Positions 8,341 to 17,718 are shown, numbered from the stretch's first letter. The stretch: DNA of 64,000 bases from Luethyella okanaganae (GCF_042660285.1 NZ_JBHSTP010000001.1:1488001-1552000), one strand, 5' to 3'. Numbers and translations: made by a program. The notes: generated by a model not told the origin, from the sequence alone.

Positions 8341-11300
8341 TTAGCGTGGGCGGACCACTACGAGCAGATCGCCCGCGTCGACTTGCTGTGTCTTGGGGAT
8401 GGCGAGACGCTCTACGACACCGGAGACCGGCGAGGTGATGGCCGCCTCCATCTTCATGGCCTCGATCGACGCCACGGATTGCCCGGCACCCACCTCGGCA
8501 CCGACCTCGAGATGCAGGGTCACGACACCCGAGAACGGCGCGGCGATCTGGCCGGGCTGCGAGGCGTCCGCCTTCTCCGCGGCCTTCGACTCGACGGCGA
8601 TGCTGCGATCCCGCACGAAGACGGGGCGAAGCTGACCGTTGAGGATCGTCATGACGGTGCGCATGCCCTTGTCGTCCGCCTCGCCGATCGCCTCGAGCCC
8701 GGCGTACAAGCGCACGCCCTTGCCGATCTCGACGACGTGCTCGCTGCCGGGTTTGAGCCCGTAGAGGTAGTCGACGGTGTCGACGGTCGACAGGTCTCCG
8801 AAGAGCTCCCGGATCTGCTCGAACTGGCGCGTCGGTGCCGGGAAGAGCAAGCGGTTGAGAGTGGCGCGACGACTGGCGCTGTCGGCCTCCAGCGCGTCGC
8901 GCTCCTCCACGGTCAGCTCGGTCACGCCGATGCGCACCGTCTTGCCCGCGAGGACCTTGGTGCGAAACGGCTCCGGCCAGCCGCCGGGCAGCTCGCCGAG
9001 TTCGCCGGCCATGAATCCGACCACCGAATCGGGTATGTCGTACTTCTCGGGATTCGCGGCGAAGTCGATCGGGTCGGCGTGAACGGCCGCGAGGTGCAGC
9101 GCCAGGTCGCCGACGACTTTCGACGACGGGGTCACCTTGGGCACACGCCCGAGGATCTTGTTCGCGGCGGCGTACATGTCTTCGACGAGCTCGAAGTCGT
9201 TCGCCAGACCGAGGGCGATCGCCTGCTGACGCAGGTTCGACAGCTGACCGCCGGGGATCTCGTGCGTGTAGACGCGTCCGGTCGGACCGGCGAGACCGGA
9301 CTCGAAGGGGCGGTAGACCTGACGCACGGCCTCCCAGTACGGTTCGAGGTCCGAGATCGCGGAGAGCGAGATGCCGGTGTCGCGTTCGGTGTGCGCGAGA
9401 GCGGCGACGAGGGAGGATGCGGACGGCTGGCTCGTCGTTCCGGCCATCGGGGCGCTGGCGACGTCGACCGCATCGGCGCCGGCTCGGGCGGCGGCGAGCA
9501 GAGTCGCGAGCTGACCGCCGGGTGTGTCGTGCGTGTGCACGTGCACCGGGAGGTCGAAGCGTTCACGGAACGCACCGACGAGCTTCTCCGCCGCGCTCGG
9601 GCGCAACAGACCCGCCATGTCCTTGATGGCGAGCACGTGTGCACCGGATTCGACGATCTGTTCCGCGAGACGCAGGTAGTAGTCGAGGGTATAGAGATCC
9701 TCGGCCGGATCGAGCAGGTCGCCGGTGTAGCAGACGGCGACCTCGGCGATGGCGTGACCGGTCGCGAGCACCGATTCGATCGCCGGGCGCATCTGGGAGA
9801 CGTCGTTGAGGGCATCGAAGATGCGGAAGATGTCGACACCCGTGGCGGCGGCCTCGCGCACGAAGGCATCCGTCACCTCGGAGGGGTACGGGGTGTAGCC
9901 GACCGTGTTGCGCCCGCGGAGCAGCATCTGGAGGTTGATGTTGGGCAGTGCCTCACGCAGAGACGCCAAACGCTCCCACGGGTCCTCGCCGAGGAAGCGG
10001 AGGGCCACGTCGTAGGTCGCGCCTCCCCACGCCTCGACCGAGAGTAGTTCCGGCGTCAACCGGGCGACGTAGGGGGCGACGGCGACGAGGTCACGAGTGC
10101 GCACTCGCGTCGCGAGCAGCGACTGGTGGGCGTCGCGGAAGGTCGTGTCCGTCACCGCGAGCGCGGTCTGGGCGCGCAGTGCCGCCGCGAATCCGGTCGG
10201 GCCAAGCTCGAGAAGCCGCTGCCGAGAGCCGGACGGCGCCGGCTGGGAGAGGTTGACCACCGGGAGTTTGTCGACGGGGTTGACCGTGGTGATCGGCTGA
10301 CCGTTCGGCTGGTTGACGGTGACGTCGGCCAGCCAGTTGAGGATCTTGGTTCCGCGGTCCTTGGAGACCCGTCCGCGCAGCAACTCGGGTCGCTCATCGA
10401 TGAAGGAGGTGCTCAGGTCACCCGCTACGAAAGCGGGATCTTCCAGCACGGCCTGCAGGAACGGGATGTTGGTGGAGACGCCACGGATGCGGAACTCGGC
10501 AAGGGCTCGCTTCGAACGCGCGACGGCTGTCGCATAGTCGCGACCACGACACGTGAGCTTGGTGAGCATCGAGTCGAAGTGCGGGCTGATCTGCGCACCC
10601 GGGTTGATGGTTCCGCCGTCGAGACGGATCCCCGCCCCGCCCGGTGAGCGATAGGTGGTGATCTTGCCGGTGTCCGGCCGGAAACCCGCCGTCGGGTCCT
10701 CGGTGGTGATGCGACACTGCAGGGCGGCACCACGCAGTCTGATGTTGTCTTGGCTGAGCCCGAGGTCGCCGAGGCTCTCCCCCGCTGCGATGCGGATCTG
10801 CGCCTGCACGAGATCGACATCCGTCACCTCCTCCGTGACGGTGTGTTCGACCTGGATGCGCGGGTTCATCTCGATGAAGAAGTGCTGGCCGGCGCGCTCC
10901 CCCGCCGTGTCGAGCAGGAACTCGACGGTTCCCGCGTTGACATAGCCGATCGACCGCGCGAACGCGACGGCGTCGGCGTAGAGGCGTTCGCGGATCTCGT
11001 CGCTCAGGTTCGGAGCGGGGGCGATCTCGATGACCTTCTGATGACGACGCTGCACCGAGCAGTCGCGTTCGAACAGGTGGACGGTGCCGCCATCGGCATC
11101 GGCGAGGATCTGCACCTCGATGTGGCGCGGACGCAGCACGGCTTGCTCGAGGAACATGGTCGGATCGCCGAAAGCGCTGTCGGCCTCGCGCATGGCCTCC
11201 TCGAGCGAGGCGCGGAGCTCGCCCTTGCTGGCGACGCGGCGCATGCCACGACCGCCACCGCCCGCGACGGCCTTGGCGAAGATGGGGAATCCGATCTCAT

Positions 11301-11745
11301 CGGCTTGGGAGACGAGGAGGTCGACGTCGCACGAGGGCGGCGTCGACTTGAGCACGGGAACCCCCGCCGCGATCGCGTGCTCCTTGGCGGTGACCTTATT
11401 GCCGGCCATCTCGAGCACTTCCTTGGGCGGGCCGATAAAGGCGATGCCGGCTGCTCGGGCCGCCTCAGCGAGCTCAGGATTCTCAGAGAGGAAGCCGTAG
11501 CCGGGATAGATGGCGTCCGCGCCGCTGTCGAGAGCGACGCGGATGATCTCCTTGACATCGAGATAGGCCCGGACGGGATGCCCTGGCTCTCCGATCTGAT
11601 AGGCCTCGTCTGCTTTCAAGCGATGCAGGGAATTGCGATCCTCGTGGGGGAAGACCGCAACCGTCTTAGCCCCGACCTCGACGGCGGCGCGAAACGCCCG
11701 AATAGCGATCTCACCGCGATTGGCGACAAGGATCTTCTTGAACAT
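8341..11745 (-). CDS. pyc: Pyruvate carboxylase
   Basis: It carboxylates pyruvate to oxaloacetate using biotin and ATP, replenishing the TCA cycle. The 1134-residue single chain has the full domain order. The N-terminal biotin carboxylase starts FKKILVANRGEIAIR and has GGGGRGMRRV and EMNPRIQVEHTVTE. The carboxyltransferase domain starts around residue 530 (TDTTFRDAHQSLLATRVRT, with HVHTHDTPGG later). The C-terminal biotinyl domain has IEAMKMEAAI, in which Lys is the biotinylation site. The ATG at 11745 has AAAGG eight to nine bases upstream. Length matches actinobacterial PycA. It is divergent from the parA-like gene over 76 bases. Confidence 0.98.
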   Translation of the reverse strand: MFKKILVANRGEIAIRAFRAAVEVGAKTVAVFPHEDRNSLHRLKADEAYQIGEPGHPVRAYLDVKEIIRVALDSGADAIYPGYGFLSENPELAEAARAAGIAFIGPPKEVLEMAGNKVTAKEHAIAAGVPVLKSTPPSCDVDLLVSQADEIGFPIFAKAVAGGGGRGMRRVASKGELRASLEEAMREADSAFGDPTMFLEQAVLRPRHIEVQILADADGGTVHLFERDCSVQRRHQKVIEIAPAPNLSDEIRERLYADAVAFARSIGYVNAGTVEFLLDTAGERAGQHFFIEMNPRIQVEHTVTEEVTDVDLVQAQIRIAAGESLGDLGLSQDNIRLRGAALQCRITTEDPTAGFRPDTGKITTYRSPGGAGIRLDGGTINPGAQISPHFDSMLTKLTCRGRDYATAVARSKRALAEFRIRGVSTNIPFLQAVLEDPAFVAGDLSTSFIDERPELLRGRVSKDRGTKILNWLADVTVNQPNGQPITTVNPVDKLPVVNLSQPAPSGSRQRLLELGPTGFAAALRAQTALAVTDTTFRDAHQSLLATRVRTRDLVAVAPYVARLTPELLSVEAWGGATYDVALRFLGEDPWERLASLREALPNINLQMLLRGRNTVGYTPYPSEVTDAFVREAAATGVDIFRIFDALNDVSQMRPAIESVLATGHAIAEVAVCYTGDLLDPAEDLYTLDYYLRLAEQIVESGAHVLAIKDMAGLLRPSAAEKLVGAFRERFDLPVHVHTHDTPGGQLATLLAAARAGADAVDVASAPMAGTTSQPSASSLVAALAHTERDTGISLSAISDLEPYWEAVRQVYRPFESGLAGPTGRVYTHEIPGGQLSNLRQQAIALGLANDFELVEDMYAAANKILGRVPKVTPSSKVVGDLALHLAAVHADPIDFAANPEKYDIPDSVVGFMAGELGELPGGWPEPFRTKVLAGKTVRIGVTELTVEERDALEADSASRRATLNRLLFPAPTRQFEQIRELFGDLSTVDTVDYLYGLKPGSEHVVEIGKGVRLYAGLEAIGEADDKGMRTVMTILNGQLRPVFVRDRSIAVESKAAEKADASQPGQIAAPFSGVVTLHLEVGAEVGAGQSVASIEAMKMEAAITSPVSGVVERLAIPKTQQVDAGDLLVVVRPR

Positions 11746-11821
11746 GCAGACCTTTCGAGCGCGAGCGGCGTACAGCTAACGGTTAGGTTCTCTAAGACTA
11801 GTAAAGGTAACGTATCTACTT

Positions 11822-12637
11822 GTGCACGTTCTCTCCGTCAGCTCCCTGAAGGGAGGCGTCGGCAAGACCACGGTGACTCTCGGTCTTGCATCGGCGTCTT
11901 TCGCGCGCGGCATCCGCACTCTCGTGGTGGATCTCGATCCGCAGTCAGACGTCTCGACGGGCATGGACATCACAGTTGCCGGACACCTCAACGTCGCCGA
12001 CGTCCTCGCCTCTCCCAAGGAGAAGATCGTGCGTTCCGCGATCGCCCCGAGCGGGTGGACCAGGGGCAGGCCGGGCAGCACCATCGATGTCATGATCGGC
12101 AGCCCGTCCGCGATCAACTTCGACGGACCGCACCCCAGCATCCGCGACATCTGGAAGCTCGAAGAAGCGCTCGCGAATGTTGAGAAAGATTACGAACTCG
12201 TCCTCATCGACTGCGCTCCATCGCTCAACGCGCTTACTCGCACCGCATGGGCGGCGAGCGACAGGGTGACCGTCGTCACCGAGCCCGGCCTGTTCTCCGT
12301 AGCGGCGGCCGACCGGGCTCTCCGGGCGATCGAGGAGATCCGTCGCGGCCTCTCGCCGCGACTCCAGCCACTCGGCATCATCGTCAATCGGGCCCGTGTT
12401 CAGTCGCTCGAACACCAGTTCCGCATCAAGGAACTCCGTGACATGTTCGGTCCGCTCGTGCTCAGTCCGCAGCTCCCAGAACGCACCTCACTGCAGCAGG
12501 CGCAGGGAGCCGCACAGCCACTGCACATCTGGCCCGGCGACAGCGCTCAGGAGATGGCGCGCTACTTCGACCAACTACTCGACCGGGTGCTGCGGACCGC
12601 CCGCCTTGCCGAGTACGCCGAACAGCAGGCGCAGTAG
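11822..12637 (+). CDS. ParA family ATPase
   Basis: A 271-residue P-loop ATPase of the ParA/Soj group, which usually positions chromosomes, plasmids or protein complexes. The deviant Walker A is SLKGGVGKTTVTLG (residues ~8-21), followed by VVDLDPQSDVSTGMD, with the LIDCAPSLNALTRTA switch segment near residue 130. No ParB-like gene or parS-like repeat is next to it, so it is probably an orphan ParA rather than the chromosomal parAB pair. The start is GTG 11822. No convincing ribosome binding site is visible upstream, so translation may be leaderless or weak. It converges on the MerR gene at 12724. Confidence 0.9.
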   Translation: MHVLSVSSLKGGVGKTTVTLGLASASFARGIRTLVVDLDPQSDVSTGMDITVAGHLNVADVLASPKEKIVRSAIAPSGWTRGRPGSTIDVMIGSPSAINFDGPHPSIRDIWKLEEALANVEKDYELVLIDCAPSLNALTRTAWAASDRVTVVTEPGLFSVAAADRALRAIEEIRRGLSPRLQPLGIIVNRARVQSLEHQFRIKELRDMFGPLVLSPQLPERTSLQQAQGAAQPLHIWPGDSAQEMARYFDQLLDRVLRTARLAEYAEQQAQ

Positions 12638-12723
12638 GGGGAGGCCGCCTCGGGCGAGCCCGACCTGGCGAGAACCTTCGACCGGCGCGAACACAACGGA
12701 TCGGGGACCCGCGAGGGAACGCC

Positions 12724-13272
12724 TCAGGAGATCTTACGGGTGGCGCGCCGAGCGGCGAGCTCGTCCATCGGGTCGACCGTCTGTGTGTCGAGTTCGACGA
12801 GGCTGGACTCGACCTCGCGCAGCACCTTGCCGACGGCGATGCCGAAGACCCCCTGGCCTCTGCTGACGAGGTCGATGACCTCATCATCGGACGTGCAGAG
12901 ATAGACGCTCGCGCCGTCACTCATGAGCGTGGTCTGGGCGAGATCGTTGACACCCGCCTCACGAAGCTGGTTCACGGCTGTACGGATCTGTTGAAGAGAG
13001 ATACCGGTGTCGAGAAGGCGCTTGACGAGCTTGAGCACGAGGATGTCGCGGAAGCCGTAGAGACGCTGCGAGCCGGACCCCGCCGCGCCACGCACGGTAG
13101 GCTCGACGAGCTCTGTGCGAGCCCAGTAGTCGAGCTGGCGATAGCTGATTCCAGCGGCTCGGGCCGCTACGGCGCCACGGTACCCTGACGAGTCGTCCAT
13201 CTCGGGCAGACCGTCGGTGAAGAGCAGTCCGAGGTCGTAGCGGTCCCCATCGCTTCGAATGAGTTCACTCAT
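12724..13272 (-). CDS. MerR family transcriptional regulator (Rv1830-like position)
   Basis: A 182-residue DNA-binding protein with a MerR winged helix (GYRGAVAARAAGISYRQLDYWARTELVEPTVR, split here only by residue position about 25-56). A RLYGFRDILVLKLVKRLLDTGISLQQIRTAV continuation is followed by a variable C-terminal region. The start is ATG 13272 with GAGAGG upstream. Together with the next two minus-strand genes it reproduces the garA - ftsR - merR order found in mycobacteria and other actinobacteria (Rv1827, Rv1828, Rv1830); the bifunctional nuclease gene that sits between the MerR genes in mycobacteria is absent here. No metal-binding Cys pair typical of metal sensors is seen. Target genes are unknown. 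Confidence 0.88.
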   Translation of the reverse strand: MSELIRSDGDRYDLGLLFTDGLPEMDDSSGYRGAVAARAAGISYRQLDYWARTELVEPTVRGAAGSGSQRLYGFRDILVLKLVKRLLDTGISLQQIRTAVNQLREAGVNDLAQTTLMSDGASVYLCTSDDEVIDLVSRGQGVFGIAVGKVLREVESSLVELDTQTVDPMDELAARRATRKIS

Positions 13273-13408
13273 GCGATCGCCTCTCAAAGATTGTGCGCGA
13301 CGTTCGCACGTCGCTGACTCCACGGTACCGAGGCCCAGGCCGCCGGGCAATCACATCGGGTCGAACGGTCTGGCGTGTCGCGCCAACGGCAGGAGGGTTC
13401 ATCTCCGA

Positions 13409-14107
13409 CTACGGGGCGAGGCGCGTCAGCGCCGAACGGATCAGGCTTCCCCGCACCACCTCGAGTTGACCCGCGATCTCGAGGGCGAATTCCGCCGCCT
13501 TCGCCCGGCTCGAGGCGTCTTTGCGACGCGCGATCGGAACGAGCGCCGTCTCGATGAGTCCGAGCTCCCGCTCAGCGGCATTACGAAAGCCGCGCAGATG
13601 GCGTGGCTCGATGCCGCACCGCTGCAGTTCGGCGAGGGCCCGCAGCACGTTCACGGTGTCCTCGGTGTAGACCTCGGCCGGCAGAATGAGGGAGGCCGAG
13701 ATGGCGTCGTTGAGGAGCATGGCCGACGCTCCGGCCTCACGCAAGAGCTCATCGCGGCCGAATCGCCGCGCGCTCGACAGCATCGACGGTCCAGGGGTCA
13801 CCCCACCAGGCAAAACCGGCGTGAGTCCAGCATCCAACTCGTCGAGGTAACCGCGGATGATCTTGAGCGGAAGGTAGTGGTCCCTCTGCATCGACAGGAT
13901 GAGGTGCAGCCTCTCCAGATCGGCCGCACAGAACTTGCGATACCCGGACTCCGTCCGCGCCGGTGAGACGAGTCCCTGCTCCTCGAGGAAGCGGAGCTTC
14001 GACGGCGTGAGTTCGGGGAATTCAGGTGTGAGACGCGCGAGAACCTGCCCGATGCTGAGAAGTGGCGCCGACCCCGGCACCCTTGCCCGGGCTGCAGAGC
14101 CGGACAC
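13409..14107 (-). CDS. ftsR: MerR family regulator FtsR-like
   Basis: A 232-residue MerR-like regulator. The core LLSIGQVLARLTPEFPELT followed by SKLRFLEEQGLV and SGYRKF (residues ~17-60) is the characteristic N-terminus of the FtsR/Rv1828 family. In corynebacteria FtsR activates ftsZ. The start GTG overlaps the last base of the garA stop codon (14107), indicating translational coupling. The long C-terminal region (residues 110-232) is presumably the effector or dimerisation part. The symbol rests on position next to garA/pgsA and on the N-terminal motif, not on a search. Confidence 0.85.
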   Translation of the reverse strand: MSGSAARARVPGSAPLLSIGQVLARLTPEFPELTPSKLRFLEEQGLVSPARTESGYRKFCAADLERLHLILSMQRDHYLPLKIIRGYLDELDAGLTPVLPGGVTPGPSMLSSARRFGRDELLREAGASAMLLNDAISASLILPAEVYTEDTVNVLRALAELQRCGIEPRHLRGFRNAAERELGLIETALVPIARRKDASSRAKAAEFALEIAGQLEVVRGSLIRSALTRLAP

Positions 14108-14598
14108 TAGCTGCTCGCCAGCGGGGCGAGGTCGACCCTCGAAGCATAGAACGTCAAACGGAACTTGCCGACCTGCACCTCGGCTCCATCGCTGAGCAGC
14201 GCCGTCTCGATGCGCACGCCGTCGAAATACGTTCCATTGAGGGAACCCAGATCCTTCACCTCGAAAGCGGTGCCGTGCCGCAGGAACTCGGCATGCCGGC
14301 GTGAAACAGTCACGTCATCGAGGAAGATCTCAGCGTCAGGATGCCGACCGACCGTGGTCACATCGGTGTCGAGCAGGAACCTGGCCCCGGAATTCGGCCC
14401 GCGACGCACGACCAGCAGTGCCGAACCGGAAGGCAAGGCCGTGATCGCGTCCTGCTCCTCGACCGTCACATCGCTGTCGATGGCGGCCAACTGCGTCGCG
14501 TGCTCCTGGCTGAACGACAGCGTCGTGTCGGTGTTGCCGAGGTCGTCGCCAAGCGCAGGATTCTGACCGGTCGGGTCCTTCTGCTCGGAATCAGCCAC
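14107..14598 (-). CDS. garA: FHA-domain regulator GarA/OdhI-like
   Basis: GarA/OdhI proteins bind and inhibit 2-oxoglutarate dehydrogenase and act on glutamate metabolism. Phosphorylation of an N-terminal Thr by PASTA kinases makes the FHA domain bind its own tail and switches them off. In the 163-residue product a TDTTLSF motif (about residues 22-28) resembles the phospho-acceptor site. The C-terminal FHA domain shows VGRHPDAEIFLDDVTVSRRH and LGSLNGTYFDG with the conserved Arg, Ser and Asn. The start is GTG 14598 (or GTG 14601), both just after GGGAGG. It sits between pgsA and ftsR with a 1-base overlap to ftsR. The kinase at the window's left edge is a plausible regulator, by family knowledge only. 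Confidence 0.92.
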   Translation of the reverse strand: MADSEQKDPTGQNPALGDDLGNTDTTLSFSQEHATQLAAIDSDVTVEEQDAITALPSGSALLVVRRGPNSGARFLLDTDVTTVGRHPDAEIFLDDVTVSRRHAEFLRHGTAFEVKDLGSLNGTYFDGVRIETALLSDGAEVQVGKFRLTFYASRVDLAPLASS

Positions 14599-14609
14599 CA
14601 CATACCTCC

Positions 14610-15278
14610 CTATCGTTCCAGCGTATCGGATTGAGTGCCCGGTTCCAGTCGCGGAATCCGTATTACGCGCAAGGTCTCGATCGCATAGATGATGCCGGCC
14701 CACCAGTAGAGGAAGGCGCCCCAGAGAGCGATCGCCCATCCGATCGGTTCGCTGATCCACGCGATCGCGGGAAAGGCCAGTCCGAGCATGATGATGGGGA
14801 GGCCGAGGAAGAGCGCGAAGGTCGCGATCTTGCCCAGCTGATGAACGGGAAGAGGTCCGAAGCCATGGTTGGCGAGGATGACGCCGAGCACGAGCAACAT
14901 GACATCCCGCGCCACGATGACCGCTACGATCCACCAGGGCACCAGCTCGCGCCAAGCCAGACCGATGAGAGCGGCGAAGATGTAGAGCCGATCGGCGGCG
15001 GGGTCGAGCAGTTGCCCGAGTCGACTCTCCTGCCTCAGAGCGCGGGCGAGATATCCGTCGAGGAAATCGGTGAGGCTCGAGACGATGAGCACAGCGAGTG
15101 CCCAGGCATCCTCGCCCTGCACGATGAGCATGAGGAACACGGGAACGAGCGCGAGACGCAGGAGACTGAGCAGGTTGGGAATCGTCCAGATGCGCGAACT
15201 CGCGCCGTCTCCGTCACGTTCCCCTGTCACAGAGCCGAGTCTAGCGAGACGCACGCGTGGCGTCGTCGCAGGGTCCAC
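14610..15278 (-). CDS. pgsA: CDP-alcohol phosphatidyltransferase (PgsA-type)
   Basis: An integral membrane enzyme that transfers a phosphatidyl group from CDP-diacylglycerol to an alcohol, most likely glycerol-3-phosphate or a related acceptor. The family signature D-G-x2-A-R-x8-G-x3-D-x3-D is complete (DGYLARALRQESRL, then GQLLDPAAD, about residues 77-101). Several hydrophobic helices follow. The ORF opens at GTG 15278; no clear ribosome binding site precedes it, and a GTG at 15230 (VTGERDGDG) is an alternative start. It ends 11 bases before garA and starts 36 bases after the Nudix-AKR gene. Family is firm, exact acceptor (glycerol phosphate, inositol phosphate, cardiolipin) is inferred. Confidence 0.88.
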   Translation of the reverse strand: MDPATTPRVRLARLGSVTGERDGDGASSRIWTIPNLLSLLRLALVPVFLMLIVQGEDAWALAVLIVSSLTDFLDGYLARALRQESRLGQLLDPAADRLYIFAALIGLAWRELVPWWIVAVIVARDVMLLVLGVILANHGFGPLPVHQLGKIATFALFLGLPIIMLGLAFPAIAWISEPIGWAIALWGAFLYWWAGIIYAIETLRVIRIPRLEPGTQSDTLER

Positions 15279-15313
15279 CGAACTTCAGGAGTCTCGGTGC
15301 GGAGTCGCGCACG

Positions 15314-16693
15314 CTAGTTCCACGAGAGCGCGGAACGTTCAGCCCAGTAGCTCTCGGAGCGTTCCCGCATCCGCGCGAGGAGGTCGTCCTGCGGCGTCGG
15401 CACGGTGGACAGGTTGCTCGCGAGCTGCGCGGCGGTGGTCGCTCCACTCAGCACGACATCCGCCCAGAGCTGATGACGCACGGCCGACAGTGCGATCGTG
15501 TCAGGACTCCGGCCCGACCGCTCTGCGGCTTCGGCAAGCTCCGGCAGCGACCCGTCGGCGAGGCCCCGCTCGGTCAGGCGTCCGTTTGCGACGCCCTCTT
15601 TGACCACCACCGTCCATCCCGAGGCATGTGCGGCCTTCAACGCCTCCCCCGCGGACTGCTCGAGCAGGTTCCAGGTCGTCTGAACCGCGCTGAACGGCGC
15701 CGCATCGCCCAGCGCGAGAACCTGTTCGAGCACGCGCGCCTGGCCGGGACCGCTCGTCGACAGCCCGACACGAACCCCGCTCGCAGCGAGCTCGGCGAGG
15801 CGTTCGAGCAGGGCTGCATCGTCGAGTGCTCCGCTCTCCTCGGTGAGGCTGTGCACGAGATAGATGTCCGGAGCGGTTCCGAGTGCCTCCAGGGTCTCCG
15901 GCCACTGCCGAGAGAAGGCCGCGAGCGAGTGGTTCTTGATCTCGTGAACAGTCGCGTCGCGCCGCCAGTCCGCGACGTACTCATAGCCCCACTTCGAGCC
16001 GATCGTGAGCTGCGCTCGACGTTCGGGATGCAGGGCGATCCACTCTCCGAGAAACCGCTCCGCCAAGCCGTAGGAACGAGCCGCATCGATGTAGCGGATG
16101 CCTCCGGCCCACGCCGCGTCGAGCATGCCATGAGTACGTCCTCTCAGTTCCACGACGCTCGCGCCGTCCACGAAATCGCCCCCGTGGCCGAGATTGATGT
16201 AGTCGGGACGTCCGAGCGCGGCCAGCCCGAGGCCGAACTCCCCGCCCAGACGTCGTCGCAGGATGGGCCAGCTCGCCGCGAAGCCGGGATGCAGCGGCAA
16301 CGATTCGACCTCCGTGACGGGCACCCAGCGCAATTCGATGCTCTCGGGATCGCTGATCACCGGTTCGAACGGGAGCACCGTCTCGGCTACGACGGTCGTG
16401 TACGACCAGAAGCCGAGGTCGAGCGTCGAACTCGACCGCACGGCTATCCGGTCGACGGGGACCCCCGCCTCCTCATGAGCCTCGCGGACCGCTCCCTCGG
16501 TGGCGCTCTCCCCCGCATGACGCGCCCCGCCGGGAAGACCCCAGGTATCGCCGTGGTGGCTCCACACAGCGCGATGCTGCAGGAGCACGCCACGCCCCCG
16601 GTCGTGCACGAGCAGGCCAGCCGCTCCGAAACGTCCCCAATACTTGTCGCCGTCAGGGCCGAGGACCCAGGCGTCACCGCCGGCCCCGCTCAT
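15314..16693 (-). CDS. Nudix hydrolase - aldo/keto reductase fusion protein
   Basis: A 459-residue protein with two enzyme domains. Residues ~1-165 are a Nudix fold with an intact Nudix box G-x5-E-x7-REAHEEAGV (about residues 62-84), expected to hydrolyse a nucleoside diphosphate linked to another group. Residues ~170-459 resemble the aldo/keto reductase family. YIDAARSYG gives the Asp and Tyr, SKWGYEY the Lys and DIYLVHSL the His of the catalytic tetrad. The start ATG 16693 overlaps the stop of the upstream membrane-protein gene by four bases (ATGA), which supports this start; the longer frame to 17215 is an antisense-like extension. No frameshift separates the domains, so the fusion appears real. 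The substrate of either half is unknown. Confidence 0.85.
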   Translation of the reverse strand: MSGAGGDAWVLGPDGDKYWGRFGAAGLLVHDRGRGVLLQHRAVWSHHGDTWGLPGGARHAGESATEGAVREAHEEAGVPVDRIAVRSSSTLDLGFWSYTTVVAETVLPFEPVISDPESIELRWVPVTEVESLPLHPGFAASWPILRRRLGGEFGLGLAALGRPDYINLGHGGDFVDGASVVELRGRTHGMLDAAWAGGIRYIDAARSYGLAERFLGEWIALHPERRAQLTIGSKWGYEYVADWRRDATVHEIKNHSLAAFSRQWPETLEALGTAPDIYLVHSLTEESGALDDAALLERLAELAASGVRVGLSTSGPGQARVLEQVLALGDAAPFSAVQTTWNLLEQSAGEALKAAHASGWTVVVKEGVANGRLTERGLADGSLPELAEAAERSGRSPDTIALSAVRHQLWADVVLSGATTAAQLASNLSTVPTPQDDLLARMRERSESYWAERSALSWN

Positions 16694-17211
16694 GTTCCGA
16701 CCGCGGCTGTGTCGCGTCGTCCGTGCCCTTTCGGCGGCTTCGGGAATGCGGCGCGCATGTGCTCGGAGTCGAGAACGTCCGAGACTCCGATGAGGATGAG
16801 GCTGAAGACGATCTGCTCTGTCACCATCCAGAGGGGGTAGAGTCCTGGAATCGCGGCCATCACGAGCGTCACGACGGGAAAGATCTTGCTGAACAGGCGG
16901 AGACGGGAATAGGCCCAATAGAAGCCCCGCTGCGCACGCCACGCGAAGTAGAACAGGGTCGCCGTCATCGCAAGCACGACGAGGGCACGCATCCATGCGG
17001 CGAAGGGGACGACCGTTCCGCTCGCCGCAAGCACGATGGCTGCGACGACCGCGGCGACGCCCAGCACGATCTCGGCGGCGAGCAGCCAGGCGATCCAGAC
17101 GAATGCACGCCGTGTGCTCGGATGCCATCGCATGTCCTCGGGGATGGTCCGCCCGGCCGCCCGGCCGCCAGCGATGCGGTCCAGTCTCACAAAGAGCGGT
17201 TCCAGGTTCAT
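16690..17211 (-). CDS. Predicted membrane protein of unknown function
   Basis: The 173-residue product has about four hydrophobic helices (AFVWIAWLLAAEIVLGVAAV, VVPFAAWMRALVVLAMTAT, SKIFPVVTLVMAAIPGLYPL and IVFSLILIGVSDVL regions) and a basic, polar C-terminus. I do not recognise the family and see no catalytic motif. It overlaps the Nudix-AKR gene by four bases and heads the minus-strand run Nudix-AKR, pgsA, garA, ftsR. The promoter is expected in the 86 bases between it and the divergent S4 gene. Confidence 0.8.
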   Translation of the reverse strand: MNLEPLFVRLDRIAGGRAAGRTIPEDMRWHPSTRRAFVWIAWLLAAEIVLGVAAVVAAIVLAASGTVVPFAAWMRALVVLAMTATLFYFAWRAQRGFYWAYSRLRLFSKIFPVVTLVMAAIPGLYPLWMVTEQIVFSLILIGVSDVLDSEHMRAAFPKPPKGHGRRDTAAVGT

Positions 17212-17297
17212 TCACGCCTCCGGGTTCAAGGCTAGTCGGCGTCGCCCGCCGTCTCGACGACGGTGCACGACCGGGCGCGAGAATCTAGAGTCGAAGC

Positions 17298-17669
17298 ATG
17301 GATCCGGCAAGCACCGCACGCGTCGACAGCTGGCTGTGGGCCGTGCGTCTGTTCAAAACGCGCTCTCTCGCGACGGCGGCATGCCGCGCCGGTCATATAC
17401 GCCTCAACGGAGATCGGGTCAAAGCCGCCCAGGCCGTGCGTGTCGGAGACGAGGTACGCGTGCGGATCTCGGGTATGGAACGCATCGTCGTGGTCAGCCG
17501 CATCGTCTCCAAACGAGTCGGAGCCGAGCTCGCCGCTGAGTGCCTCGTCGACAAGACTCCACCACCACCTCCCAGGACCGAGGCTCTGCTCTTGCCCCTG
17601 CGCGACCGCGGCACCGGCCGCCCCACGAAGCGCGATCGCCGCGAGATCGAACGCCTGCGCGGACGCTGA
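17298..17669 (+). CDS. S4-domain RNA-binding protein (HslR/Hsp15-like)
   Basis: A 123-residue basic protein with an N-terminal S4 RNA-binding domain (RVDSWLWAVRLFKTRSLATA, then GHIRLNGDRVKAAQAVRVGDEVRV, residues ~8-60). The short Arg-rich C-terminal tail has the GTGRPTKRDRREIERLRG motif typical of the Hsp15/HslR group. Hsp15 binds stalled 50S subunits carrying nascent chains and helps recycle them. It stands alone, divergent from the membrane-protein gene, and converges on GAPDH. Confidence 0.9.
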   Translation: MDPASTARVDSWLWAVRLFKTRSLATAACRAGHIRLNGDRVKAAQAVRVGDEVRVRISGMERIVVVSRIVSKRVGAELAAECLVDKTPPPPPRTEALLLPLRDRGTGRPTKRDRREIERLRGR

Positions 17670-17718
17670 GCCCTTCTCCCCATCCCATTCCCCCCGCGAG
17701 TTCCCCGCGGGTTCCCCC

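Noticed and set aside
8155..10047. 630-residue plus-strand frame opposite pyruvate carboxylase
   Set aside because: Antisense to carboxyltransferase and biotinyl domains; no motif, no ribosome binding site.
11783..11803. Possible IdeR box (TTAGGTTCTCTAAG) before the ParA gene
   Set aside because: Only the left half matches the consensus; the right half does not.
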